A DNA stretch of 13,214 bases from Pseudomonadota bacterium (GCA_023442085.1 JAEZMT010000240.1:1-13214), one strand, 5' to 3'. Numbered from the stretch's first letter, positions 1-6,609 are shown. Notes: generated from the letters alone by a model not told the origin. Made by a program: numbers and translations.

Positions 1-254
1 CCGTCGCGCTCCAGCTTCTTCAGCGTCTGCGACAGCACCTTCTGCGAGATGCCCTTGATGTCCCGCCTCAGGTGGTTGAACCGCACCGGCCCCTCGCGCA
101 GACGGTCGAGGATCAGGACCGCCCATTTGTCGGCGATGCGGTCCAGCACCATGCGCGTGGGGCACTGGGCCTCGTAAACGTCGAACGGCCACGGAAGGCG
201 GCAGCTGTCGTCGTCCGGCATCGAGGTGTCCTGCGGTTTCCCGGAAGTGACCAT
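1..254 (-). CDS. HxlR-family winged-helix transcriptional regulator (3' end missing)
   Basis: A reading frame starts at the ATG at 254-252 and runs off the left edge, giving about 84 residues. The protein has a short acidic N-terminus, then CPTRMVLDRIADKWAVLIL, then RFNHLRRDIKGISQKVLSQT and LKKLERDG. This is the classic HxlR order: a conserved cysteine at about residue 34, helix 1 with the DKW motif, then the recognition helix region with ISQKVLSQTLKKLE. HxlR proteins are dimeric repressors or activators, and many sense electrophiles or quinones through that cysteine. The gene is divergent from an NmrA/QorB-like oxidoreductase, the same arrangement as the E. coli ytfH (qorR)/ytfG (qorB) pair, so it probably controls itself and that neighbour. 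The C-terminal part of the domain lies outside the window. Family assignment is firm; ligand and targets are inference. Confidence 0.9.
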   Translation of the reverse strand, partial: MVTSGKPQDTSMPDDDSCRLPWPFDVYEAQCPTRMVLDRIADKWAVLILDRLREGPVRFNHLRRDIKGISQKVLSQTLKKLERD

Positions 255-294
255 GTGAGTTCGAAGTGCTCTCTTTTGGGCTCTCTCGCTCCAG

Positions 295-333
295 AGTATG
301 TATCCGATCGGAAGCTGGTTTCAAATCGAAACC
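295..333 (-). promoter_or_regulatory. Putative promoter and operator dyads between the HxlR regulator and the oxidoreductase
   Basis: On the minus strand TTGAAA (324-319) and CATACT (300-295) are separated by 18 bases, a plausible -35/-10 pair for the regulator. A perfect inverted repeat GGTTTC-N5-GAAACC (317-333) covers the -35. A perfect palindrome TCCGATCGGA (303-312) lies in the spacer. Such placement would suit autorepression by an HxlR dimer and could also reach a promoter of the divergent gene. The dyads are read directly; their role as operator is inference. Confidence 0.45.
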
Positions 334-381
334 TGTCCTTGGGCGCCGCGACGTCGTGCGCCGGTCAGCAGGAGAGCGATC

Positions 382-1218
382 ATGTCCGGTCAGATTCTGG
401 TTTTCGCCGCCAATGGCAATGTGGGCCAGCCGCTGGTGGCGGCTCTTCTTGCGAGAGGTGAGCAGGTGAAAGCCGCTTCCCGAACGGGCACGGCCGTTGG
501 CGGAGCGCAGGGCGTCGCGGTCGATATGGACGACCCGTCTACCCTCGCGCGCGCGTTCGAGGGCGTGGATCGGGTGTTTCTTCTCGCCCCCACCGGCTCC
601 CTCGACATCACCCGCCGGCTCCTGCCGGTGATCGAGGCCGCTGCGGCCCGCAAGGTGAAGGTGGTGCTGATGACAGCGCTCGGGGTCGATGCGGACGACG
701 CCATCCCCTACCGGCAGGTGGAGCTTGCACTGGAGCGTTCCGGGACGCCGTTCGTGATCGTGCGGCCCAACTGGTTCGCGGACAATTTCCATACCTTCTG
801 GAAGCCCGGCATCGATCACGGCGTGATCGCCGTCCCCGCAGCGGACGGCAAGACGAGCTTCATCGATGCCGGGGACATCGCCGAAAGCGCCGCCGCGGCC
901 CTGACCACGGACCGCTTCGATGGGCGCGCCTTCAACCTCACCGGCCCCGAGGCGCTGAGCTATGGCGAGGCGGCGGCGGTCCTCTCGCGGGTAACGGGCA
1001 AGGCCATCGCCTACACGCCGGTGGACGACGACGCCTTCGTCGGCATCCTCACGGGCGCCGGCGTTCCGGAGCCCTATGCGCGTTTCCTCGCCACGCTCTT
1101 CCATCCGGTGCGCGAGGGCTGGACGGCGCGCGTCACCGGCGATGTGGAGACCCTGACGGGCCACGCACCGCGGTCGCTCGCGACCTACGCGCAGGACAAC
1201 GCCGCCCGGCTCGCCTGA
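382..1218 (+). CDS. NAD(P)-binding oxidoreductase, NmrA/QorB-like atypical SDR
   Basis: The ATG at 382 is preceded by AGGAG (370-374) at a normal distance. An in-frame start at 298 lies in the regulatory region and has no such site, so the protein is taken as 278 residues. The N-terminus has the beta-alpha-beta nucleotide fold with FAANGNVGQ at 8-16, a variant of the GxxGxxG motif in which the first glycine is alanine. An arginine at about 34 (AASR) suits NADP(H). RPNWFADNF at 128-136 corresponds to the conserved Rx(N/G)xFxxN segment of NmrA/QOR2 proteins. Length matches E. coli QorB (about 286). Relatives reduce quinones or act as redox sensors. The divergent HxlR gene supports a role in quinone or electrophile response, though the substrate cannot be read from sequence. 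Confidence 0.85.
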   Translation: MSGQILVFAANGNVGQPLVAALLARGEQVKAASRTGTAVGGAQGVAVDMDDPSTLARAFEGVDRVFLLAPTGSLDITRRLLPVIEAAAARKVKVVLMTALGVDADDAIPYRQVELALERSGTPFVIVRPNWFADNFHTFWKPGIDHGVIAVPAADGKTSFIDAGDIAESAAAALTTDRFDGRAFNLTGPEALSYGEAAAVLSRVTGKAIAYTPVDDDAFVGILTGAGVPEPYARFLATLFHPVREGWTARVTGDVETLTGHAPRSLATYAQDNAARLA

Positions 1219-1242
1219 CCGGGCGCGTCACGGCTCCATGCG

Positions 1243-1266
1243 GGAGCGGACGAAAGCGTCCGCTCC
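1243..1266. terminator. Strong hairpin between convergent genes, probable bidirectional terminator
   Basis: GGAGCGGACG (1243-1252), loop AAAG, CGTCCGCTCC (1257-1266) form a perfect 10-bp stem. It lies 24 bases after the oxidoreductase stop and 35 bases beyond the stop of the convergent acyl-CoA dehydrogenase. Neither strand has a U-tract after it, so it may block or stabilise 3' ends rather than act as a classical intrinsic terminator. Confidence 0.55.
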
Positions 1267-1301
1267 GACCTCGATTGAAGGACCTTTGTCTCCCGCCGCG
1301 C

Positions 1302-2993
1302 TCAGTTGCCGCCGTCCAGCAAGCGGCGCGCGATGACCTGCGCCTGAATCTCCGCCGCGCCCTCGAAGATGTTGAGGATGCGCGCGTCGCACAGGATGCG
1401 CGACACCGGATACTCCAGCGCGAAGCCATTGCCGCCGTGGATCTGCAGAGCGTTGTCCGCCGCCGCCCAGGCGACGCGCGCGCCAAGCAGCTTGGACATG
1501 CCGGCCTCAAGGTCGGTGCGGCGCCCCTCGTCCTTGGCGCGGGCGGCGAAATAGGTGATCTGGCGGGCGATCATCGTCTCCACCGCCATCATCACGATCT
1601 TGTCGGCGACGCGGGGGAAGTTGATGAGCGACTTGCCGAACTGAATGCGCTCCTCGGCATATTTCAGGCCAACCTCCATGGCCGCCTGGGCCACGCCCAC
1701 GGCGCGGGCGGCGGTCTGGATGCGGGCGCTCTCGAAGGTGGTCATGAGCTGCTTGAAGCCCTGCCCCTCCTCGCCGCCTAGCAGATTCTTCGCCGGCACG
1801 GTGAAGCCGTCGAAGCCGATCTCGTACTCCTTCATGCCGCGATAGCCGAGCACCTCGATCTCGCCGCCGGTCATGCCCTCGGCCGGGAACGGGTTCTCGT
1901 CCGAGCCGCGCGGCTTCTCGGCGAGCAGGATGGAGAGGCCCTTGTAGCCGGGCTCGGCCGGATTAGTGCGCACCAGCAGGGTCATGATGTCGGCGCGGAC
2001 CGGATGGGTGATCCAGGTCTTGTTGCCGTTGACCTTGTAGACGTCGCCGTCCTTCACCGCGCGGGTGCGCAGCGAGGCGAGGTCGGAGCCGGTGTTGGGC
2101 TCGGTGAACACCGCCGTGGGCAGGATCTCGCCCGAGGCGATCTTGGGCAGGAAATGGCCCTTCTGCTCATCGGTACCGCCGGCGAGGATCAGCTCCGCCG
2201 CGATCTCCGAGCGGGTGCCCAGCGAGCCGACGCCGATATAGCCGCGCGACAGCTCCTCGGTGACGACGCACATGGCCTCCTTCGGCAGGCCGAGGCCGCC
2301 GAATTCCTCGGGAATGGTCAGGCCGAACACGCCCATCTCCGAAAGCTGGGCGATGATCTCCAGCGGGATGTAGTCGTTCTTCAGGTGCCACTCGTGGGCG
2401 TGGGGGGCGACCTCCGCCTCCACGAAGCGGTGCATCTCGGTGCGCATCGCCTCCATCGTCTCGTCGAGGCCCGCCTCGCCGATGGTGCCGGCGAGGTGTG
2501 CGTCGCGGATGATGTCAGCGAGGGCGGCGCGGCTCGCCGCCGTGTTGCCGTTCTCCACCAGCGCCGCGATGGCCGGTTCGGCGGCAAGCGCCGCAATGGT
2601 CGCGCCGGAGACGTAAAGATCGGGCAACCGCACGATCTCGCCCTGGCTCATGGGGATGCCGCCGAGGATCTGCGCGAGATACTCGCCGAGGCCGATCTGC
2701 ACGATCAGCTTCTCGGTGTCGCCGAACTTGCCCATCTCGGTCAGGCGGTCGGCGTAATGCACCAGCTCACGCACGGAGAAGACATAGGTCGCGAGCCAGG
2801 CGAGGCCGTGGGTGGCGCGCTGCTCCTTCTCCAGCAAAGCGGAGGAGATGCGCCCGCCGTCCGTCACCTTGGCCTTCACGAGGGAGGTCGCCTCCGCCAG
2901 CAGCTTCTCCAGGCTGTCGGTGGCGGCCCGCCCGAGCGCAACGGCGTCGAACTCTTCTGTCGCGACGGACTGAACGGCGGCGCTGGCGGACAT
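1302..2993 (-). CDS. mcd: Acyl-CoA dehydrogenase, probable (2S)-methylsuccinyl-CoA dehydrogenase
   Basis: A 563-residue FAD enzyme starting at ATG 2993, with GGGGGAG just upstream. An earlier in-frame ATG at 3017 would place that ribosome site inside the gene and is rejected. Residues 1-175 form an N-terminal helical extension absent from ordinary 380-residue acyl-CoA dehydrogenases. The usual three domains follow: alpha (about 180-290), beta with FTEPNTGSD at 296-304, and C-terminal alpha from about 406, with HGGNGF at 519-524 and the catalytic base Glu544 in NIFEGAAEIQ. This length and extension are typical of Mcd, which oxidises (2S)-methylsuccinyl-CoA to mesaconyl-CoA in the ethylmalonyl-CoA pathway and passes electrons to ETF. 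PRGSDENPFPAEGMTGGEIE and LGYRGMKEYEIGFDGF also resemble Mcd as I remember it. The rest of the pathway is not in the window. Certain as an acyl-CoA dehydrogenase; Mcd is likely. Confidence 0.88.
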   Translation of the reverse strand: MSASAAVQSVATEEFDAVALGRAATDSLEKLLAEATSLVKAKVTDGGRISSALLEKEQRATHGLAWLATYVFSVRELVHYADRLTEMGKFGDTEKLIVQIGLGEYLAQILGGIPMSQGEIVRLPDLYVSGATIAALAAEPAIAALVENGNTAASRAALADIIRDAHLAGTIGEAGLDETMEAMRTEMHRFVEAEVAPHAHEWHLKNDYIPLEIIAQLSEMGVFGLTIPEEFGGLGLPKEAMCVVTEELSRGYIGVGSLGTRSEIAAELILAGGTDEQKGHFLPKIASGEILPTAVFTEPNTGSDLASLRTRAVKDGDVYKVNGNKTWITHPVRADIMTLLVRTNPAEPGYKGLSILLAEKPRGSDENPFPAEGMTGGEIEVLGYRGMKEYEIGFDGFTVPAKNLLGGEEGQGFKQLMTTFESARIQTAARAVGVAQAAMEVGLKYAEERIQFGKSLINFPRVADKIVMMAVETMIARQITYFAARAKDEGRRTDLEAGMSKLLGARVAWAAADNALQIHGGNGFALEYPVSRILCDARILNIFEGAAEIQAQVIARRLLDGGN

Positions 2994-3008
2994 GAACTCT
3001 CCCCCTTG

Positions 3009-3025
3009 ATTGTGCATTGCGCAAT
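3009..3025 (-). promoter_or_regulatory. Candidate operator palindrome just upstream of mcd
   Basis: ATTGTGCATTGCGCAAT is a 17-base inverted repeat with a single mismatched pair, centred on 3017 and ending 15 bases before the mcd start. It sits between any upstream promoter and the ribosome site, a good place for a repressor. Regulators of short-chain acyl-CoA metabolism in related bacteria (PccR/RamB type) bind TTTGCAAA-like sites; the arms here are only loosely similar. Regulator unknown. Confidence 0.4.
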
Positions 3026-3033
3026 TGACCTAT

Positions 3034-3057
3034 CCTTGCCCCGGAACCGGGCCAAGG
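3034..3057. repeat. Near-perfect inverted repeat in the FUSC-mcd spacer
   Basis: CCTTGCCCCGG (3034-3044) and CCGGGCCAAGG (3047-3057) are inverted copies with one mismatch, separated by AA. The centre is too tight for an ideal RNA hairpin, so a protein-binding dyad in the mcd promoter region is as likely as a terminator for the FUSC gene. Confidence 0.5.
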
Positions 3058-3060
3058 CAA

Positions 3061-3099
3061 CGCCTGATTACGAAAGCCGGGATTGCTCCGGATCAGGCG
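3061..3099. repeat. Inverted repeat able to form a stem-loop upstream of mcd
   Basis: CGCCTGAT (3061-3068) and ATCAGGCG (3092-3099) are perfect complements. Inside them CCGG at 3077-3080 and 3088-3091 can extend the stem, leaving an 8-base bulge on one side. It lies 92 bases past the FUSC stop, so it could end that transcript (no U-tract follows) or form part of the mcd leader. Confidence 0.45.
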
Positions 3100-3118
3100 C
3101 TGCGCCTGCGAAGGGTGC

Positions 3119-3130
3119 GGCGCATGCGCC
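3119..3130. repeat. Perfect 12-bp palindrome GGCGCATGCGCC
   Basis: A self-complementary 12-mer 61 bases downstream of the FUSC stop and about 126 bases upstream of mcd. In GC-rich DNA this can arise by chance, but it is the fourth dyad in this spacer. Confidence 0.4.
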
Positions 3131-3190
3131 TTGATACGGCATCCGCCGGCGCGGTCGATCCGACTTTCGCCGTGGACAAGCGTCTGCCGG

Positions 3191-4435
3191 TCAGGGGGCC
3201 TCGCCCTGCACTTCGGCGAGGCGGGCGGACAGGTCCTCCAGGTTCTCGCCCATGTGGACGCAGGCGGAGACCGCCGAGAACAAAGCGGTCAGCGCCTCCG
3301 AGCTCACCCCGCCCAACGCGCCTTGCGTGTTGAGCTGCTCGATGCGCGCCTCCAGCGCCGCCACCGCTGCCCCCGCGGCATCGGCGCGGGTGGAAAGATC
3401 CGGCGCAGGCTGGCCGTCGAGCCGGTCCGCGATGGCCGTCATGTGAGCGGAGAGGGCCATCGTCGCAGCGGTGAGGGCAGCGGAAACGAGGCCCGCGACG
3501 GGCTCATCCAGCGGCCGGTCCGCATTGCGCAGGAGGATGATGGCGGAATGCCACAGCCGCCGGGCGCCGCGCACCACCGGCGCCGGATCGGTCTGGGTGG
3601 TCAGGCGACCGGCCTGCTCCGCCCGCACCTCCACCAGCCGCAGGTCCGCCGCGCGCAGGGCAAGGCGCGCCCCGGCGTTGAGCCGGTCGATGGCCGAGGG
3701 GTCGAGCCCCTGCCCCAGAAGCCCGCCGCGCCCGAGGTCCAGCAACTGGGCCGTGAGACGCAGCGCCTTGGCGCAATGGGGAAAGAGTTTCCCCAGCGCC
3801 CGTTCGGGCAGGATGAGGATGGCGCACAGCAGCCCCACGACGCCGCCGAGCGCGATCTCCGCCACCCGCGTCAGTCCGGAGATCCACGGTGCCACGTCGC
3901 CGGGATGGGCGAGCATGACGATGACCACCGTCACGGGGGCCAGCTTGAAGCTGGTCGAGCGCGCCGCCAGCGCCGCTGCGATGAACACCGCCACCGCGAG
4001 CACGAGCACCGTTTCGAGCGGCGACCCGCCCGCCAGCATGGCCCCGGCCACGCCGACGACGCCGCCCGCCAGCGTTCCCAGCGCCCGGTCGATGGCCACC
4101 GACAGGCTGGCGCCCAGCGTCGCCTGCACGACGAGGATGGCGGTGAGGACCGCCCAATAGCCGTTGGGCAGGGAAAACTGCTCCGCCAGCAGATAGGTGA
4201 CGATGCCGGCGATGGTGGCCCGCAGGGCGAGCTTGAGATGGCCCGGCGCGATGAAGGTGCCCATTCGCTCCCGCAGCGTGCGAACGCGCGAGGCCTCCAG
4301 CGGCGTTGCATTCAGAGGCGCTGCAAGAGGCGTGGCCGGAGAAGGCGCGGCCCCGGCAGCTTGAGCCGGGGGCGGATCAGCCGGAGGCGGATCAGCCGGA
4401 GGCGGATCAGCCGGGGACTCGGGCTGGCGCGGCAT
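3191..4435 (-). CDS. FUSC-family inner-membrane protein (putative aromatic acid/efflux-type transporter)
   Basis: The ATG at 4435 gives 414 residues with a weak GAG ribosome site; a GTG at 4459 would add eight residues but has no ribosome site. Residues 1-50 are proline/alanine-rich and carry three ADPPP units. About six membrane segments follow (near 66-86, 92-111, 117-135, 139-158, 163-176, 192-210), with NGYWAVLTAILVVQATLGAS at 91-110 and DRALGTLAGGVVGV, the conserved FUSC core in which the segment after GYWA is followed by an RxxGTxxG motif. Residues from about 211 are a soluble helical domain. Length fits a half-size FUSC protein rather than the two-repeat AaeB form. Relatives export aromatic carboxylic acids or fusaric acid; no membrane-fusion partner is adjacent, so substrate and even transport role are open. 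Confidence 0.8.
   Translation of the reverse strand: MPRQPESPADPPPADPPPADPPPAQAAGAAPSPATPLAAPLNATPLEASRVRTLRERMGTFIAPGHLKLALRATIAGIVTYLLAEQFSLPNGYWAVLTAILVVQATLGASLSVAIDRALGTLAGGVVGVAGAMLAGGSPLETVLVLAVAVFIAAALAARSTSFKLAPVTVVIVMLAHPGDVAPWISGLTRVAEIALGGVVGLLCAILILPERALGKLFPHCAKALRLTAQLLDLGRGGLLGQGLDPSAIDRLNAGARLALRAADLRLVEVRAEQAGRLTTQTDPAPVVRGARRLWHSAIILLRNADRPLDEPVAGLVSAALTAATMALSAHMTAIADRLDGQPAPDLSTRADAAGAAVAALEARIEQLNTQGALGGVSSEALTALFSAVSACVHMGENLEDLSARLAEVQGEAP
4366..4410. repeat. Three tandem 15-bp repeats in the FUSC gene
   Basis: The unit CCGGAGGCGGATCAG occurs at 4381-4395 and 4396-4410, and with one change (CCGGG) at 4366-4380. Read on the minus strand it encodes ADPPP each time. The unit is a multiple of three, so slippage would change length without shifting frame. 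Confidence 0.9.
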
Positions 4436-4550
4436 GGGTATCTCGGCGGGTCCGGGCACCGGAGGGGGCAGGCGACCTGTCCTCGCTGTTTAGCCGAAGG
4501 GCGCCGCCGCCACCAGCCGGGCGGTGGACAGGCGGCCTGGACGCTTGCCA

Positions 4551-4562
4551 TTCCGGCCGGAA
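4551..4562. promoter_or_regulatory. Perfect palindrome in the FUSC/YihY divergent gap
   Basis: TTCCGGCCGGAA is a perfect 12-bp dyad 30 bases upstream of the YihY start and 115 bases from the FUSC start. It is the only marked structure I see in this 157-base gap and could be an operator; no regulator is suggested by the neighbours. I see no convincing -35/-10 pair nearby. Confidence 0.3.
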
Positions 4563-4592
4563 AGCCCGATGTGACTTGAAACGGGAGACCAC

Positions 4593-5465
4593 ATGCTGCG
4601 GCGCATCTACCATATCGTTCTGGATGCGTTCTGGACCTTCTCCGCCGACGACGGCTGGGCCATTGCCAGCCATATCGCCCTGTCGGCGCTCATGTCCCTG
4701 TTCCCGTTTCTCATCTTCGTCACCGCGCTCGCCGGCTTCCTCGACTTGCGGCCACTGGCGCAGGAAACCATCCAGCTCATTCTGGAGACCTGGCCGGAAC
4801 AGGTCGCCGGCCCCATCTCCCGCGAGATTTACAATGTGGTGAACCAGGTGCGCACGGACGTGCTCACCTATGGCGTGGTGCTGGCCCTCTATTTCTCCTC
4901 CAACGGCGTCGAGAGCCTGCGCATCGGCCTCAACCGCGCCTACGGCATGAAGGAGATGCGGGCCTGGTACTGGCTGCGGCTGGAATCCATCGGATACGTG
5001 CTGATCGCCGCCGCCGCCATGCTGGCGCTCTCCTTCCTCGTCGTGCTGGGACCGCTCTTGTGGCAGACGGCGGTGGCGCAGGTGCCGGCGCTCAAGCGCT
5101 TCTCAGGCACCATCACCGTGCTGCGCTTCGGCGCCACCTCCATCATTCTGGTGGTGTCGCTGCTGGTGGCGCATCTGTGGCTGCCCGCCGGACGGCGCAA
5201 GCTCGCCGAGGTGGCCCCCGGCATTCTGGTGACGCTGGTCATGTGGCTGGTCGCCGCCACGGCCTTCGGCTTCTATCTGGCGGAATTCCCGGCCAATTAC
5301 GTCACCACCTACGCCGGCCTCGCCTCGGTGATGATCGCGCTGGTCTTCCTCTACCTCACCGCCTCCATCTTCGTCTTCGGGGGCGAACTCAACGCCGCCA
5401 TCAAGCGCGCCTTCGCCCCCGAGCCCACGCATGACGAGGCCGAGGCGTTGAAGGTGGCATCCTGA
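4593..5465 (+). CDS. YihY/virulence factor BrkB family membrane protein
   Basis: A 290-residue integral membrane protein; the ATG at 4593 follows GGGAG (4583-4587). About six membrane segments are visible (near 24-50, 92-110, 131-158, 176-196, 207-230, 241-266). The family signature YAGLASVMIALVFLYLTASI begins at 240 and continues to GGELNAAI. An early IASHIALSALMSLFPFLIF at 24-42 matches the A-x-x-x-x-x-S-L-x-P-L/F-L motif of the family. Once annotated as ribonuclease BN, these proteins have no nuclease features, and their function is unsettled; BrkB was named for Bordetella serum resistance. The stop is seven bases before the next gene, whose ribosome site overlaps it, so the two are surely co-transcribed. 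Confidence 0.9.
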   Translation: MLRRIYHIVLDAFWTFSADDGWAIASHIALSALMSLFPFLIFVTALAGFLDLRPLAQETIQLILETWPEQVAGPISREIYNVVNQVRTDVLTYGVVLALYFSSNGVESLRIGLNRAYGMKEMRAWYWLRLESIGYVLIAAAAMLALSFLVVLGPLLWQTAVAQVPALKRFSGTITVLRFGATSIILVVSLLVAHLWLPAGRRKLAEVAPGILVTLVMWLVAATAFGFYLAEFPANYVTTYAGLASVMIALVFLYLTASIFVFGGELNAAIKRAFAPEPTHDEAEALKVAS

Positions 5466-5472
5466 GGCGGCC

Positions 5473-5949
5473 ATGCGCGCGCTCCTGCCCGAGCCCCGGC
5501 CGGACGGCCGCCAATCGGAGACCGCCCGGGCGGTCCAGCGCGGCGTGCTGCGCCATCTGGCGCTGTCGGGCATGGCCGGGCTGCCGGAATTCTCGCTGGT
5601 GAGCGGGCGGCGGGCCGACATTCTCGCCATGGGACCGAAGGGCGAAATCACCATCATCGAGATCAAGTCGTCGGTGATCGACTTCCGCACCGACGCGAAG
5701 TGGCACGAATACCGCGACTTCTGCGACCGGCTGATGTTCGCTGTTCCGATGGATTTCCCGGTGGAGATCCTCCCGGAGGACACCGGCCTCTTCGTCGCCG
5801 ATGCATTCGGGGCCGAATGCCTGAGGCCGGCCCCGCTCCATCCCCTGCCCGCCGCGACCCGCAAGGCGCTGACTCTGCGCTTCGCCCGCGCCGCTGCCAC
5901 CCGGCTCGCAGTGCTCTACGACCCGGACTTGCTGCGGGCAGAGCTGTAG
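5473..5949 (+). CDS. mmcB: MmcB-family DNA repair protein (PD-(D/E)XK-like fold)
   Basis: A 158-residue protein whose ATG at 5473 follows GAGGCGG overlapping the upstream stop. Residues 16-33 form a helix. GRRADILAMG and EITIIEIKSS follow, with Asp49 and Glu63-x-Lys65 spaced as in PD-(D/E)XK nucleases, then DFRTDAKWHEYRDFCDRLMFAV. This pattern matches the alphaproteobacterial MmcB family (formerly DUF1052), linked in Caulobacter to mitomycin C resistance and the SOS response. I found no GTTC-N7-GTTC LexA box upstream of this gene or of the YihY gene, so control here may differ. Nuclease activity is inferred from the fold only. The gene ends 57 bases before a hairpin terminator. Confidence 0.88.
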   Translation: MRALLPEPRPDGRQSETARAVQRGVLRHLALSGMAGLPEFSLVSGRRADILAMGPKGEITIIEIKSSVIDFRTDAKWHEYRDFCDRLMFAVPMDFPVEILPEDTGLFVADAFGAECLRPAPLHPLPAATRKALTLRFARAAATRLAVLYDPDLLRAEL

Positions 5950-6005
5950 CCCGCTCGCGACGCCAGCGAGAGCCGCTTCCGCGGCGCCCGCGCCCTTGCG
6001 TTGTC

Positions 6006-6031
6006 GGGCTCCCCTAGCGCGGAGCCCTTTT
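6006..6031 (+). terminator. Intrinsic terminator of the YihY-mmcB unit, overlapping the end of actR
   Basis: GGGCTCC (6006-6012) and GGAGCCC (6021-6027) form a perfect 7-bp stem with an 8-base loop, followed by TTTT (6028-6031) on the plus strand. The hairpin's loop and right arm are the last codons and TAG stop of the convergent actR gene. Confidence 0.7.
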
Positions 6032-6562
6032 GGCCAGAATCCGCTGCAGGGTGCGGCGGTGCATGGAGAGGCGGCGGGCGGTCTCGGAGACGTTGCGGCC
6101 GCACAATTCGTACACCCGCTGGATGTGCTCCCAGCGCACCCGGTCCGCCGACATCGGGTTTTCGGGCGGGGTCGGCTTGTGATCGGCATTGGCGAGGAGC
6201 GCCGCTACCACGTCGTCCGCGTCGGCGGGCTTGGCGAGGTAATCCACGGCCCCGAGCTTCACCGCCGTGACGGCGGTGGCGATGTTGCCGTAGCCGGTGA
6301 GGACGATGGCGCGGGCGCCTGGGCGGTTCTTCTTCAGGGCCGAGATCACGTCGAGGCCGGTGCCGTCGCCGAGGCGCATGTCCACCACGGCGTAGGCCGG
6401 GGCCGAGGTTTCCACGCGGGCGAGGCCGTCCGCCACCGTCTCGGCGGTGGCCACCTCGAAGCCACGGGCTTCCATGGCCCGCGCGAGGCGCTGGAGGAAG
6501 GACCGATCATCATCGACGATCAGAACCGAACGGTCTTCCCCCACCTCAGGCATCTCGTTCAT
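6014..6562 (-). CDS. actR: Redox response regulator ActR/RegA (PrrA) family
   Basis: A 182-residue response regulator starting at ATG 6562 after GAGGAAG. The receiver domain (about 11-125) has the acidic pocket DDD at 17-19, phosphoacceptor Asp61 in VVDMRLGDGTG, Thr89 and Lys111. A short linker with prolines follows (about 130-136), then a Fis-type helix-turn-helix, ELCGRNVSETARRLSMHRR at roughly 150-168, ending in TLQRILAKR. There is no AAA+ domain, so this is the small RegA type, not NtrC. RegA/ActR proteins control respiration, carbon and nitrogen fixation and related redox functions. The partner kinase gene lies 82 bases upstream on the same strand. Length and motifs match RegA/PrrA/ActR (about 180-190). 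Confidence 0.96.
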   Translation of the reverse strand: MNEMPEVGEDRSVLIVDDDRSFLQRLARAMEARGFEVATAETVADGLARVETSAPAYAVVDMRLGDGTGLDVISALKKNRPGARAIVLTGYGNIATAVTAVKLGAVDYLAKPADADDVVAALLANADHKPTPPENPMSADRVRWEHIQRVYELCGRNVSETARRLSMHRRTLQRILAKRAPR

Positions 6563-6609
6563 CGCGTCTTCCTCAATCCCTCATCGGCAATGCCGGCAAA
6601 ACAAGCTCG

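Noticed and set aside
298..381. Upstream start of the NmrA-like oxidoreductase
   Set aside because: It would add 28 residues before the nucleotide-binding strand, overlaps the operator dyads, and lacks a ribosome site, whereas the ATG at 382 has AGGAG.
2004..3134. Plus-strand open frame of 376 codons antisense to the acyl-CoA dehydrogenase
   Set aside because: It mirrors the dehydrogenase in a GC-rich third-position frame, has no family motifs, and is rich in His, Arg, Gly and Asp repeats typical of antisense translation.
3083..4579. Plus-strand open frame of 498 codons antisense to the FUSC gene
   Set aside because: Low-complexity Arg/His/Gln-rich product with no domain; the opposite strand encodes a clear membrane protein.
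4436..5472. Search for a LexA box (GTTC-N7-GTTC) controlling the YihY-mmcB unit
   Set aside because: No such spaced pair was seen on either strand upstream of either gene, so no SOS operator is claimed.
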